From: CAVVVS01 sp963751355 | Lineage (GTDB): Bacteria > Bacteroidota > Ignavibacteria > Ignavibacteriales > Ignavibacteriaceae | Direction: 5' to 3' | Length of the DNA stretch: 64,000 bases | Assembly: GCA_963751355.1 (NCBI GenBank) | Contig: CAVVVS010000131.1 | Coordinates: forward strand, 1 to 64,000 | Shown here: positions 53,662 to 63,299 of the stretch, piece after piece | Position numbering within the stretch: position 1 is the stretch's first letter | How the letters are laid out: each line of letters begins with the position of its first letter | Notes under the pieces: model-generated | The model's input: only the letters and a program-made list of their open reading frames with translations | What the model was told of the DNA's origin: nothing | Databases searched by the model: none | Program-made: the position numbers and the translations under genes

Positions 53662-54957
53662 TTAGTTAATTTCGCTAAATAATGGAAATCCTTTGCAAAG
53701 CATTTTCACTTCCGACTGAATTTTCAGTAAAGCAGTCTCATCGTCATATTTTTGCAAGGATTTGTTAATTAATTCTGCTATCAAGTACATTTCTTTTTCC
53801 TTCATTCCACGTGTGGTAGCAGCAGGAGTACCTATTCTAATACCACTTGTTACAAATGGACTTTTTTCATCGAAAGGGATCATGTTTTTATTGACCGTTA
53901 TTCCTGCAAGTCCAAGTGCTTTTTCGGCAGTTTTGCCGGTTATATTTTTATTCGTTAAATCGATTAACATTAGATGGTTATCAGTGCCTCCCGAAATAAT
54001 ATTAAAATCGAACTCAGAAAGTTTTTCAGCTAAGGCTTTTGCATTTTTAATTATTTGTGCGGCATAATTTTTAAATGAATCTTGAAGAGCTTCACCAAAT
54101 GCTACTGCTTTTGCCATAATAATATGCATTAAAGGACCGCCCTGTATGCCTGGCATTACCATACTATCTAATAATTCAGACATCATTTTCACCCGGTCGC
54201 CTTTTGGCGATTTTACACCGAATGGATTTTCATAATCCTTTCCCATTAAGATAACTCCGCCTCTAGGTCCACGAAGAGTTTTATGCGTAGTTGAAGTAAC
54301 TATATCGCAAAATTCTAAAGGATTTTTAAGAAATCCTTTCGCTATTAAACCGGCAGGATGAGCCATATCACATATTAAAAACGCGCCCACAGAATCGGCT
54401 ATTTGCCTGAATTTTTCATAATCCCATTCTCTCGAATATGCACTTGCACCAGTGATAATGACTTTTGGCTTTTCCTTTTTTGCAAGATCTTCAACTAAAT
54501 TGTAATCCAGAACTTTAGTCTCTTTATTTAAAGTATAACCAACTGCCTGGTAAAGTTGTCCTGAAAAGTTAACAGGCGAACCGTGAGTTAGATGTCCGCC
54601 ATGAGCAAGACTTAGTCCCAAAAATTTATCCCCCGGTTTTAGCAGTGTCATTAATACAGCCATATTCGCTTGCGAACCGCTATGGGGTTGAACATTCACA
54701 TATTCAGCATTGAATAATTGCTTTAATCTATCACGGGCAATATTTTCTGCCATGTCAACATATTCACAACCCCCGTAATATCTTTTACCGGGATATCCTT
54801 CCGCATATTTATTTGTTAAGATAGTACCTGCCGCAGCAAGCACTGCGGGGCTTACAAAATTTTCGGAAGCAATTAATTCCAGTTTGTCTTGCTGCCGGTT
54901 AATCTCTAGATTAAGGACTTCAAATATTTTTGAATCCTTTTGTAATTCTTCATACAT
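53662..54957 (-). CDS. glyA: Serine hydroxymethyltransferase
   Basis: The 431-residue PLP enzyme interconverts serine and glycine with tetrahydrofolate, supplying one-carbon units. Seen are LELIASENFVSPAVL, YYGGCEYVDMAENIARDRLK, QPHSGSQANMAVLM, ICDMAHPAGLIAKG, the PLP lysine in VTSTTHKTLRGPRGG, and GTPAATTRGMKEKEM near the C terminus. The length is standard. It is the first gene of the run with tatC and the polyprenyl synthase. Its 368-base upstream gap (54958-55325) contains only the hairpin listed at 55231-55264. Confidence 0.96.
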   Translation of the reverse strand: MYEELQKDSKIFEVLNLEINRQQDKLELIASENFVSPAVLAAAGTILTNKYAEGYPGKRYYGGCEYVDMAENIARDRLKQLFNAEYVNVQPHSGSQANMAVLMTLLKPGDKFLGLSLAHGGHLTHGSPVNFSGQLYQAVGYTLNKETKVLDYNLVEDLAKKEKPKVIITGASAYSREWDYEKFRQIADSVGAFLICDMAHPAGLIAKGFLKNPLEFCDIVTSTTHKTLRGPRGGVILMGKDYENPFGVKSPKGDRVKMMSELLDSMVMPGIQGGPLMHIIMAKAVAFGEALQDSFKNYAAQIIKNAKALAEKLSEFDFNIISGGTDNHLMLIDLTNKNITGKTAEKALGLAGITVNKNMIPFDEKSPFVTSGIRIGTPAATTRGMKEKEMYLIAELINKSLQKYDDETALLKIQSEVKMLCKGFPLFSEIN

Positions 54958-55230
54958 ATTTCAACTACTTTTTTTTGAGTTATTAAGAAATATAGTCATT
55001 TTATTTTTTACAGTGAAAATAATTCATCCCACCTTACGTATTGAGACCTATATATCTATTTAATAATGAGGTTCCCAAATATTCAGAAGTGATAGCTGTA
55101 ATAAATCAATGAATTGAAAAACGATTATCTACTTTTTGAATCTTAAATATAATGTAAATAATAACATGTTATCTCAATTTGTCTGTTTTCCGGCGTTGCA
55201 TCTCAAATCATGCACACTAATTCATACGAA

Positions 55231-55264
55231 AAGGTTTCGGGGACTGTTCTTCCCACGAAACCTT
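55231..55264. terminator. Strong hairpin downstream of the TPR-protein gene
   Basis: AAGGTTTCG and CGAAACCTT form a 9-bp perfect stem, and the inner GGGA/TCCC extends it after a one-base bulge. It lies 62 bases beyond the stop of the leftward TPR gene. Neither side has a long U-tract, so the call as terminator is tentative. Confidence 0.5.
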
Positions 55265-55325
55265 CACAAATCAAATATTTTTTACCGATACCGACAAGTT
55301 AAGATGAGTTTAAACATAGAAATCA

Positions 55326-56606
55326 TTAAAGCTTAGGCACTGTAACTTTCCTATTTATCCAACCGTAACATTTGCCTTCTATAGGCAGAACTTTGCCTTC
55401 TTTATAACCTCTAAAGAAATAGTCTTCTTTCGTCGGTACTGATCCCTGCAATGCAGAAATTCTTTCTTTAGCTTGATTTAAAGTCGGATCTATACCGAGA
55501 GCTTTTCTATAAGTATCAACCGCGAGAAGATAAACCAGCTTTGTTTCAAAATTAAATACACATTGACTGGCGGCTTTTTCATATAACAAACCTTCGTTAT
55601 ATATTGCTAATCCCCAACCTTTTGCTACTTCACTTGCTTTTAAGAATTGTTCTCTTGCTCGTGCTAAATCGCCTTTAGCCTGATATGCAATACCCAGATT
55701 CAAATAATTTTCTTTTCTATCTGGCTCTAATTTAATCAATTTCTTGAAGGCATCGATAGCCTTATCAATTTTACCGACTCGCTGGTAAGTTAAAGCCAAT
55801 TGATTCCAGTAATTTGAAGTATTGGGAGATTTATTTACCAGAAACTCAAGCGCAGAAATTGCATCGTCATATTTCCCGGCTTTTAGTGTCAATATAGCAT
55901 ACTTATATGCTTTCCCTAAATTTTCCTTATCTAAATCCCACGCTTTTTTATCTATTTTAACAAGTTGGTCTATATTTTCGACCAAACTCTCAAGCTCATT
56001 TGGCCATAACTGATTGTTAGGCTCTTTATCACTGAGGTAGCTATAAAGATCGATCGCTTTTAATTTATATTTATTATTTTCATTTGCATTATTCTTATAA
56101 AGTTGACCGAGTCTATTGTAATAATATGTTGAAATGGTGGAATCATCCTTTATAGCCTGTTCATATTCCTTTATAATAGTATCCGGACTTACTTTCAACC
56201 ATTCTTCCGAAACAAATGCTTTCCTGGCTAAGAAATACCCTCTATCTGCAGAATCGTATTTAATTGCTAAATTATAAAAATAAGGGATAGTATCTTCAAT
56301 TGCTTTTGATTTCTCGAGAGAAATTTTAGTAGAATCATGCATATACCATAGAATATCTTCCATTTTAAAATAAATCCACTGTGCAAATTGTTTCGGATCA
56401 TCTTTCAATACTGTCCAACCGTAGGGTAACGCGCTTTTGTAATCTTTATTCTTGTAATATTCCGAAAACAAGCTGTATTGTGCACGAATATTCGCCGTAT
56501 CATTGGAAGACGTCGAATCGGCTTGTGTACTTTGAGGAAATGCTTTCAATGTTACCATGAACAATATGAAAGTACAAATACCTAATATTTTTGATATCTG
56601 GTTCAA
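55326..56606 (-). CDS. Exported tetratricopeptide-repeat protein
   Basis: The 426-residue protein has a signal peptide (1-24, ending KAFPQ). At least five TPR-like units are seen, the clearest being DAISALEFLVNKSPNTSNYWN, trimmed here to its core, followed by KIDKAIDAFKKLIKLEPDRK and LNLGIAYQAKGDLARAREQF. TPR arrays mediate protein-protein contacts. The conserved C terminus (VPTKEDYFFRGYKEGK, IEGKCYGWINRKVTVPKL) lies outside the repeats. It follows a beta-barrel protein gene with a 30-base gap, so it may belong to an outer-membrane assembly. Confidence 0.82.
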   Translation of the reverse strand: MNQISKILGICTFILFMVTLKAFPQSTQADSTSSNDTANIRAQYSLFSEYYKNKDYKSALPYGWTVLKDDPKQFAQWIYFKMEDILWYMHDSTKISLEKSKAIEDTIPYFYNLAIKYDSADRGYFLARKAFVSEEWLKVSPDTIIKEYEQAIKDDSTISTYYYNRLGQLYKNNANENNKYKLKAIDLYSYLSDKEPNNQLWPNELESLVENIDQLVKIDKKAWDLDKENLGKAYKYAILTLKAGKYDDAISALEFLVNKSPNTSNYWNQLALTYQRVGKIDKAIDAFKKLIKLEPDRKENYLNLGIAYQAKGDLARAREQFLKASEVAKGWGLAIYNEGLLYEKAASQCVFNFETKLVYLLAVDTYRKALGIDPTLNQAKERISALQGSVPTKEDYFFRGYKEGKVLPIEGKCYGWINRKVTVPKL

Positions 56607-56636
56607 ATTTATGCCTTTACAATTGTTGATATTAAT

Positions 56637-57884
56637 TTATTCTCTATGCCTAATAAACCAGAGTTCACCCAGACTAATTCCAACATCCAGTTTAACTGTA
56701 TTTTCCTTAAATAAATTTGTCCGGGTTGTACCTCTAATTGAATATTGAATTCCTACATCAAGAGTATTTGCAAAGCTCAACGGTAATGAAAACCCGCCTG
56801 AAACGGAATATTGATTAATGCCGGTTCCATTAATACTATATTGTGTCTTTTCAAAACTTAAACCTGCTCTCCATGAAAATTGTTCCCAAAAACTTAATTC
56901 CGGTGAATATACCGGAACAAATTGGAATCCCACACTGATTTTTGTTGCACTTCTTAAGTAAGTAGAATGAATATTATTCAGCGAATAATTATTCCATGGT
57001 TGATATAAATAATCAAGGGTTAGCAAATAGCTATCTTTAAGGTGCAAACTTAAACCAGCATCTAGCCTGAAAGGGATTTTCATTTTAACAGCACCTTTTC
57101 CCAAAGTATCTATGCTTATATTGGAACTTGATACCAGGAGCGTATCCGTTTTTAAATTACCAGTCATATCCAGAGCTAGCCCTATTCTGAAATCTGTAAC
57201 CTTTTTTGAATTAAATATGGATGAAAAGTCCGGACTTATTAAACCTACAGTAGATCCTAAACCGGAAGGATTATATGTCTTTTTATATTCCGCCTGCACA
57301 TTCTTACCTGAGTTAAAATTAACTGTAGAATTATAATTCATCGTTCCGAAATAGTAATTTAGGGCAGCGCCAATATTCAATCCGAAAGGCAGCCTGTAAG
57401 AAGAACCGATAAATAATTTTGATAACCCTCCACTACCTTCGTAGGTTACATTATAGTTTTGTGTATTATCCACAATATAATTTTGAGCAACAGTATAACT
57501 TATATCGGAATATGGAATCAGCCCCATTGCTACACCGATACCGTATGCTCTTGAAACCGGGAAAGCAAATGTAAATCCGTTAAACTTTCCTTTGCCGTAG
57601 TATGTACTTGAAGAGTTACCAGACAAAAATAAGCCGCTGTAATTAAAACCAAAATCAACACGCGTCAGCATAAAATTATTCCATCCGGCAGGGTTTAATA
57701 TATTTATATTATGATCTCCCGATACTGCCGCTCCAAGCTGCCCCATCCCAAGTTGCACGGCAGAATAATTATAAGACATGTCACCTATGCCAAGGCGGGA
57801 ATAGGTGGAACTATTTTGTGCAAATAAAGAAAATTGAGCAATAAAAACTATAAGACTAATGATATAATTAAAAGAAAATTTCAT
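56637..57884 (-). CDS. Predicted outer-membrane beta-barrel protein (FadL/PorV-like)
   Basis: The 415-residue protein has a signal peptide (1-22, ending SLFAQ) and an alternating hydrophobic/aromatic pattern of beta strands throughout, ending in aromatic residues near the C terminus. The N-terminal SSTYSRLGIGDMSYNYSAVQ and MGQLGAAVSGDHNINILNPA resemble the small plug/hatch region of Bacteroidota FadL/PorV-type barrels. Glycine-rich strands (GIGVAMGLIPYSDISY, GLNIGAALNYYFGTMNY) fit a barrel. The ligand is unknown. It lies between a lipoprotein gene and the TPR gene, all co-directional with gaps of one to 30 bases. Confidence 0.8.
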   Translation of the reverse strand: MKFSFNYIISLIVFIAQFSLFAQNSSTYSRLGIGDMSYNYSAVQLGMGQLGAAVSGDHNINILNPAGWNNFMLTRVDFGFNYSGLFLSGNSSSTYYGKGKFNGFTFAFPVSRAYGIGVAMGLIPYSDISYTVAQNYIVDNTQNYNVTYEGSGGLSKLFIGSSYRLPFGLNIGAALNYYFGTMNYNSTVNFNSGKNVQAEYKKTYNPSGLGSTVGLISPDFSSIFNSKKVTDFRIGLALDMTGNLKTDTLLVSSSNISIDTLGKGAVKMKIPFRLDAGLSLHLKDSYLLTLDYLYQPWNNYSLNNIHSTYLRSATKISVGFQFVPVYSPELSFWEQFSWRAGLSFEKTQYSINGTGINQYSVSGGFSLPLSFANTLDVGIQYSIRGTTRTNLFKENTVKLDVGISLGELWFIRHRE

Positions 57885-57885
57885 T

Positions 57886-59064
57886 TTATTTCTTTATTGT
57901 GTATGTAATTTGCAATCTTGGTCTCAGCGCAGCATTGCTTGAATTACTTCCCTTCAATGCAAATAACTCGAAACCGGATAACTGTGAGTATGCGCCTAAA
58001 ACCATGCCTTGATTATTTCCGGTCTTTATCCATTGATGGACAAAAGTTGAAATATCACCACTAAATTGATTATCGGATTTTACAAGCTGAATACTTACCA
58101 TGTTAGTGCTGTCGAGTAAGGTACTATCAACCAAGGAAATAGCACTTAAGGCATCAGCATAGTTTGAACCGGTTATTGTATTAGTAGTATCCTCTGTCAA
58201 AGTTAATATAGCCGAATTTATAATGGCATTAGACGGTATTTTGGAGACATCAAACCAAAGTTTAGAATTTACTATTAAACCGCTTTGCACAGCTATTTCG
58301 TCCGGTGAGAGGGATGGAAGAGTACCTGTAACAACACTTGCATCTTGGGAGGTTGTAAAACTTAATGTATCAATTACGCCGTTTTTCAATTTTATAACGA
58401 CCTTGGCGACAGGATAATTTCCGGATAGAAAGTTTACCGATTCGTAGCCAATTACTTTTTGAGAACCTGTACTGGGTTTAATCATGATACCGCTGTTCAA
58501 TGCTTGGTCTGTATCAGCAGTAGCTTTTATCCAGGATAAAGCTATTTGAGGATCGATATTGAATGTTGTCAATGAATCCGTAATAATTCTATTAGAACTA
58601 ATATCGGCCGGATCAATCATCATTGTATCCGGACTACTTCCCACAACACGGTCGGAAGCCCAAGGATTATTGACTTTATTTACTGTGAAATCGAGAGAAG
58701 CATTATTATCCCCGAAGGAGTAATATTTCGTCATTTCTATACTAGCCGACTTGACGGTTAATTGGTTATCATGATAATCCTGCACAATAGAATCCGGAAT
58801 GATGACCAAAAATCTAATTAATATTGAGGATTGTACATTAGCACTTTTACCGAGTAAAAGAAGAGGTGATGATCCAAGAGGGACTTCTCTTTTAAAATAA
58901 CTGGATGTTTGAGCTAAACTGTCACTATAAGAATCTAATGACTTTACACTCACATAATCATTCTTTAACAAGCCGGCACCTATTGATGAAGGATTATCGC
59001 TGCAAGAAATTAGAGTAACGGAGATGCAGACTAATATTATATACCATATAACTACACGAATCAA
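57886..59064 (-). CDS. Secreted lipoprotein with DNRLRE/DUF4270-like beta-rich body
   Basis: The 392-residue protein has a lipoprotein signal (lipobox LISC, cysteine near residue 21, followed by SDNPSS). The body is beta-rich with paired phrases such as IPDSIVQDYHDNQLTVKSAS and SNAIINSAILTLTEDTTNTI, each describing strand-forming segments, and a C-terminal LRPRLQITYTI. This pattern is seen in DNRLRE-type and DUF4270 surface lipoproteins of Bacteroidota relatives. It overlaps the GmhB-type gene by four bases and precedes the barrel gene by one base, suggesting a cell-envelope unit. Confidence 0.78.
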   Translation of the reverse strand: MIRVVIWYIILVCISVTLISCSDNPSSIGAGLLKNDYVSVKSLDSYSDSLAQTSSYFKREVPLGSSPLLLLGKSANVQSSILIRFLVIIPDSIVQDYHDNQLTVKSASIEMTKYYSFGDNNASLDFTVNKVNNPWASDRVVGSSPDTMMIDPADISSNRIITDSLTTFNIDPQIALSWIKATADTDQALNSGIMIKPSTGSQKVIGYESVNFLSGNYPVAKVVIKLKNGVIDTLSFTTSQDASVVTGTLPSLSPDEIAVQSGLIVNSKLWFDVSKIPSNAIINSAILTLTEDTTNTITGSNYADALSAISLVDSTLLDSTNMVSIQLVKSDNQFSGDISTFVHQWIKTGNNQGMVLGAYSQLSGFELFALKGSNSSNAALRPRLQITYTIKK

Positions 59065-59639
59065 TTATTTTCTCCAGTAAAATCTTTATAAATGTAATTA
59101 CAAACTTCTTTCATATTTAAGCCAACAAAAGTGGGAAATTTATTTCGCTTTTGCAAGATATTAATGCTTTCCTCTCCGTAACCTGTTTTTACGAGTAATG
59201 TTTTTACGCCTGCATTCATACCGCACTCGATATCTGAAACCGCATCCCCAACAAAATAGGAACGGGAGAGTTCAATTTGATAATCACTCTTGGCTTTGAA
59301 AACCAATTCGGGGGAAGGTTTTCTGCAAGAACATTCTTCTTCGCTATTGAAATCCGGATGGGTTGGGCAGTAATAAAAAGCATCAATCTGAACTCCATAA
59401 ATCTTCAACAACTCATTAATTCGATCATTCACAGCATCAACATCTTTTTCAGTAATCAAACCCCTTGAAATTCCAGATTGATTTGAAATGACAATTAATT
59501 TAAAATTCAATTTCCTTTTTAATTCCGATAAAGCTTCACCCACTCCGGGTAAAAGATTTACTTTTTCAGGTTCGCCTAAATAACCCGGGTCTTCATTTAT
59601 AGTTCCGTCCCTATCCAGAAACACAGCATAATTAGGCAT
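59061..59639 (-). CDS. gmhB: HAD-family D-glycero-D-manno-heptose-1,7-bisphosphate 7-phosphatase
   Basis: The 192-residue phosphatase has HAD motif I FLDRDGTINEDPGYL (nucleophile D9, acid D11), VISNQSGISRG (motif II), KPSPELVFKAKSDY with the motif III lysine, and FVGDAVSDIECGMNAG (motif IV). The zinc-binding loop YYCPTHPDFNSEEECSCRKP is complete, as in GmhB. GmhB acts in heptose supply for lipopolysaccharide or S-layer glycans; histidinol-phosphatase of the same subfamily is an alternative. The ATG overlaps the glgA stop (TAATG), so it is coupled to the glycogen synthase gene. Confidence 0.88.
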   Translation of the reverse strand: MPNYAVFLDRDGTINEDPGYLGEPEKVNLLPGVGEALSELKRKLNFKLIVISNQSGISRGLITEKDVDAVNDRINELLKIYGVQIDAFYYCPTHPDFNSEEECSCRKPSPELVFKAKSDYQIELSRSYFVGDAVSDIECGMNAGVKTLLVKTGYGEESINILQKRNKFPTFVGLNMKEVCNYIYKDFTGENN

Positions 59640-60487
59640 TAATTATTATTCAGCACTGTTTTATATAGATCAATGTATTTTTTAGCAGACGACTTCCAAC
59701 TGAAATCTGACTTCATACCGTTTCGCATAATTTTTTGCCATGTTTTCTCATCTTCAAATACTTTCAATGCCCGCTTTAATTCTTTCAATAGTGCAGATGA
59801 ATTATATTTCTTGAACATAAAGCCGTTTCCTTCACCCGTCTCTTCATTAAATTTAACAACCGTATCTGCCAATCCTCCGGTTTCACGAACAATGGGTACA
59901 CTTCCGTACACTAAACTGTACATCTGGTTTAACCCACAAGGTTCATATTTAGAGGGCATTAAAAATAAATCAGAGCCGGCTTCAATTAAGTGCGCAAGGT
60001 CATTATTAAATCCTAAATAACAAGAGAATTTCTCCCGGTATTTCTGGTTCATCTTTTCGAAGAACGTGTGGTACTTCTTTTCACCGGTACCTAACAGCAC
60101 CATTTGTATATCCAATTTCATTAATTCGGCAAATGCATCTGAAATAAGATCTATACCTTTTGAATCATATAATCTTGAAATTATACCAATTACGGGTACT
60201 TTAGGATCATAATTAAATCCAAATTTTTCCGTCAATTCTTTTTTATTAATACCTTTAGCTGAAATGTTTTTAATAGAATACTTTTTCGGCAAATGTTTGT
60301 CTTTTTCGGGGTTCCATACTTTTGTATCAATACCGTTAACAATTCCGTATAAATCACTTTTTCTTTTTGAGAGTACCTGCTTTAACCCGGCGCCTAATTC
60401 TTCATCTGTTCTTATTTCATTTGCATAAGTCTCACTCACTGTGTTTATAACATCGGAAAACATTAAACCGGATTTCATAAAATTCAA
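59639..60487 (-). CDS. glgA: Glycogen synthase GlgA, C-terminal part (separated by frameshift)
   Basis: The open frame encodes the C-terminal GT5 half: VNTVSETYANEI-like DVINTVSETYANEI, YGIVNGIDTKVWNP, VIGIISRLYDSKGIDL and the retaining-enzyme motif KYEPCGLNQMYSLVYGSVPI with its acidic pair. The first methionine (60487) is artificial: the true sequence continues upstream in this frame as TGLPDELNSENGTEIYGKLN, which is the normal GlgA middle. The N-terminal half is in the next frame; see the site at 60541-60546. The C-terminal part alone lacks the ADP-glucose-binding lysine motif. Confidence 0.9.
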   Translation of the reverse strand: MNFMKSGLMFSDVINTVSETYANEIRTDEELGAGLKQVLSKRKSDLYGIVNGIDTKVWNPEKDKHLPKKYSIKNISAKGINKKELTEKFGFNYDPKVPVIGIISRLYDSKGIDLISDAFAELMKLDIQMVLLGTGEKKYHTFFEKMNQKYREKFSCYLGFNNDLAHLIEAGSDLFLMPSKYEPCGLNQMYSLVYGSVPIVRETGGLADTVVKFNEETGEGNGFMFKKYNSSALLKELKRALKVFEDEKTWQKIMRNGMKSDFSWKSSAKKYIDLYKTVLNNN

Positions 60488-61131
60488 CTTACCGTAAATC
60501 TCGGTCCCATTTTCCGAATTAAGCTCATCCGGTAATCCTGTTTTTTAAATGAAGATTTAGGAAATATTCCCTGGTAGGCAAGATTGTGTATTGTAAATAA
60601 AGTTTTAAATTGAGAAAACTGTTCGTTATCGGCAAACTTTGTTTTTAGATAAGCGGGAATCAACCCACACTGCCAATCATTCAAATGAATAATATCAGGG
60701 ATCCATCCTAACTTTGAAATTAATTCAAAAACTGAGTTTGCCAATAAAATAAACCGCTCATCATTATCGTGATAATCCGCACCAGTTTCAGGATCGATAT
60801 ACAAACTATTTCTACTGCCGAAATACTCCTGATTATCCAGGAAATAAATTTGAACTCTTACTTTTTGACCGGGTAAAAAACAAGATTTTATTGAAAAAAT
60901 GACATCTTTATCACCGATTTTTACCTGTAAATCTTTTAAACGAACTACTTCGTGAATCTTAAATTTCCGGTCGTCAACCGCACCGTATTTGGGAACAACA
61001 ATTCTTACTTCATGACCCATTTCCGCTAACATCTGTGGTAATGCTGCAGAGACGTCTGCTAATCCGCCTGTTTTTACAAATGGAACAACTTCGGAAGTGA
61101 CGAAAAGGATTTTATATTTTTTTGATGGCAT
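60484..61131 (-). CDS. glgA: Glycogen synthase GlgA, N-terminal part (separated by frameshift)
   Basis: The open frame starts at ATG 61131 with KILFVTSEVVPFVKTGGLAD, containing the KTGG ADP-glucose-binding motif, and runs through LNDWQCGLIPAYL and FTIHNLAYQGIFPKSSFKK (residue 197). Beyond that the frame yields unrelated residues and a stop at 60484. A one-base adjustment in the preceding A-run gives the expected TGLPDEL and joins the C-terminal part into a 497-residue GlgA of normal length. GlgA extends alpha-1,4-glucan chains from ADP-glucose. Confidence 0.9.
   Translation of the reverse strand: MPSKKYKILFVTSEVVPFVKTGGLADVSAALPQMLAEMGHEVRIVVPKYGAVDDRKFKIHEVVRLKDLQVKIGDKDVIFSIKSCFLPGQKVRVQIYFLDNQEYFGSRNSLYIDPETGADYHDNDERFILLANSVFELISKLGWIPDIIHLNDWQCGLIPAYLKTKFADNEQFSQFKTLFTIHNLAYQGIFPKSSFKKQDYRMSLIRKMGPRFTVS
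60541..60546 (-). other. glgA: A6 homopolymer where the glgA frame is broken
   Basis: On the minus strand codons read TTT AAA AAA CAG. Re-reading one A (a -1 shift) or adding one A gives TTT AAA AAA ACA GGA, which restores conserved glycogen synthase sequence with no gap. The break is exactly at a six-base A-run, the place where sequencing or polymerase slippage most often changes length. Confidence 0.9.
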
Positions 61132-61368
61132 TGTACAAAGCTATTTTTGATTGAATATTGTAATTTACTAAAATAAATGAATTTTCTCAAAATAATATTT
61201 AGTGCACATAGTTAGAACAAATCCTTATAAGTTTATAGAATAAAAATAGATATCAATTATATGAGTAATAACACGGTGCAGAAACTGATTAGGAGCACTT
61301 TCATGAATGATTTTTTAACATTATATTAATTTTTTACATTAAATTCTAACTACATTAAAAAATGTCAT

Positions 61369-61902
61369 ATGATGTACAAACACAAAATATTAATTTTTCC
61401 ATCTTTCATAGTTTCCTTTCTCTTGATTTCTTGTGCTGCTTCCACCGGAACCAGGTATAGGACAAAGGAGGGAAAAGAAACTAATATTATTAAGAAAAAA
61501 GACTTACCGCCTGAAGAGTTTAATATTGCACCTTACCGCACAAAATTGAATATTAAGGGAAACAAAGAAGTTAATGTTAGTGCACCGGAGAATGTATGGT
61601 ATGAATATAAAACTAAAGTTGATACAAACGCTAATCGATTGGTTTTTGTAAAAAAAATTGCTGGCTTTCGTGTACAAGTTTACTCTACAGATAACTTAAA
61701 CCACGCCGACAGTGTGAAATCCATTATTTATCAAAAGACAAATCAAAAATCTGTTTATATTGAATTTGAACCTCCTTTTTACAAGGTTAAGGTTGGAGAT
61801 TTTATAAACTACAACGATGCAAAAAATTTAAGTTTTAAGTTAAACCAAATTGGATATCCGGAAGCTCGTGTAGTTAACGATTCGGTTAATGTTTTCAAGT
61901 AA
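61369..61902 (+). CDS. SPOR-domain lipoprotein
   Basis: The 177-residue protein has a lipoprotein signal with the lipobox LISC (cysteine near 22, followed by AASTG). A charged linker leads to a C-terminal SPOR domain (about 95-170): VKKIAGFRVQVYSTDNLNHA, then VYIEFEPPFYKVKVGDFINY and the NLSFKLNQIGYPEARVV end. SPOR domains bind denuded peptidoglycan glycans, often at the division site. It precedes hutI by 14 bases but no functional tie is evident. It may have a role in septation or cell-wall hydrolase recruitment. Confidence 0.85.
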   Translation: MMYKHKILIFPSFIVSFLLISCAASTGTRYRTKEGKETNIIKKKDLPPEEFNIAPYRTKLNIKGNKEVNVSAPENVWYEYKTKVDTNANRLVFVKKIAGFRVQVYSTDNLNHADSVKSIIYQKTNQKSVYIEFEPPFYKVKVGDFINYNDAKNLSFKLNQIGYPEARVVNDSVNVFK

Positions 61903-61916
61903 CCTAATCTTTTATA

Positions 61917-63170
61917 ATGATAAAAATTTTATCAAATCCTTCTCAAATTGTTACCGTTAATACCGATAAGCTAAATTATAAACGGGGTAAAAATCATTCC
62001 GATTTACAATGCTTGCATGATCATTCCATTCTGATTGAAGACACGATTATTAAGGATATTATTCCGGAATCTTCCCTACAAAAGATAAAATATGATGAAG
62101 TAATCGATTTAAAAGGGAAAACAATTTTGCCGGGATTAATTGAGTCGCATACCCATACCGCCTTTGCAGGATCTCGTGCAGAAGAATTTAGATTGAAATT
62201 AAGCGGCATTAATTATGAAGAAATTTCCAGAAGCGGCGGTGGAATAAGAACAACTGTTGAAGCTGTCAGAAAAACTTCTTTCCAAAATCTTGTTAATTTA
62301 ATAAAACCCCGGGTAGATTATTTTATTACACAGGGAATAACAACTTTAGAAATTAAAAGCGGATACGGGCTGGATTTTGAAAACGAAATAAAACTTCTTA
62401 ATGTAATAAAATATTTAAATAAAGTTTACCCTATTGATATTATACCTACCTTTTTGGGTGCCCATACTTTTCCCCAAGAATTTATGAATAATCATAAAGG
62501 TTACATAGATTTAGTAGTTCATAAAATGCTGCCGTTTATTAATGAAAATAATTTAGCAACTTTTTGCGACGGTTTTTGTGAAGAGACTGCATTTCTCGCC
62601 GAAGAAATAGACCTTATTTTTAAAACTGCAAAAAGATTTGGTTTAAAACTTAAATTACACACAGAACAATTTAACAACATCGGAGGATTGGACGTTGCGT
62701 TAAAGCACTGTGCCGTGAGCGTAGATCACCTGGAAGTTTTAAAAGAAAACGATATTAAAAAATTTAGTAATATTGATACTGTCTGCACCCTCTTGCCCGG
62801 AGTTTCTTTTTTCCTTAATTATGGTTACGCACCCGCCAGGGGATTAATTGATAATAACGCGATAGTATCACTGGCAACGGATTATAATCCAGGCTCATCC
62901 CACATCTCCAATTTACATTTTATTATGAGTCTGGCTGCATTAAAAATGAACATGTCTATTGAAGAAACTATTTCATCCGTAACAATAAATGCAGCAAAAG
63001 CTTTAAGTTTAAGTGACAGTACAGGCAGTATTGAAATAGGTAAGAAAGCCGATTTTTCCGTGTTTAATGTTGAAGACTATCCCGGGATTGTTTACAATAT
63101 CGGGAAAAACCTTAATTATATGACAATTAAAAACGGGGATATAATCTATAAAGGGAATTTGGAAATTTAA
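61917..63170 (+). CDS. hutI: Imidazolonepropionase
   Basis: The 417-residue metallo-amidohydrolase opens the ring of imidazolone-5-propionate to formiminoglutamate in histidine degradation. Seen are TILPGLIESHTHTAFAGSRA (metal HxH), EEISRSGGGIRTTVEAVRKT, EIKSGYGLDFENEIK, IPTFLGAHTFPQE (metal H), LKLHTEQFNNIGG, ATDYNPGSSHISN (metal D) and the C-terminal amidohydrolase tail IGKKADFSVFNVEDYP. Other hut genes are not in the window. The gene ends 129 bases before the NamZ-like gene. Confidence 0.94.
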   Translation: MIKILSNPSQIVTVNTDKLNYKRGKNHSDLQCLHDHSILIEDTIIKDIIPESSLQKIKYDEVIDLKGKTILPGLIESHTHTAFAGSRAEEFRLKLSGINYEEISRSGGGIRTTVEAVRKTSFQNLVNLIKPRVDYFITQGITTLEIKSGYGLDFENEIKLLNVIKYLNKVYPIDIIPTFLGAHTFPQEFMNNHKGYIDLVVHKMLPFINENNLATFCDGFCEETAFLAEEIDLIFKTAKRFGLKLKLHTEQFNNIGGLDVALKHCAVSVDHLEVLKENDIKKFSNIDTVCTLLPGVSFFLNYGYAPARGLIDNNAIVSLATDYNPGSSHISNLHFIMSLAALKMNMSIEETISSVTINAAKALSLSDSTGSIEIGKKADFSVFNVEDYPGIVYNIGKNLNYMTIKNGDIIYKGNLEI

Positions 63171-63299
63171 TAAATTTATAATGCCGGATTTTAATATCAT
63201 TTAAATCTAATATTATTTTACACACTAGCATAATTATTTAGGCAATAATTTTTTGCTGTACTTTTTTAATAGTTAAAATTTAATTTCGAGGGGAGAAAT

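Noticed and set aside
55136..55336. 66-codon plus-strand ORF in the glyA-TPR gap
   Set aside because: It spans the hairpin at 55231-55264, has no ribosome site and no coding-like composition.
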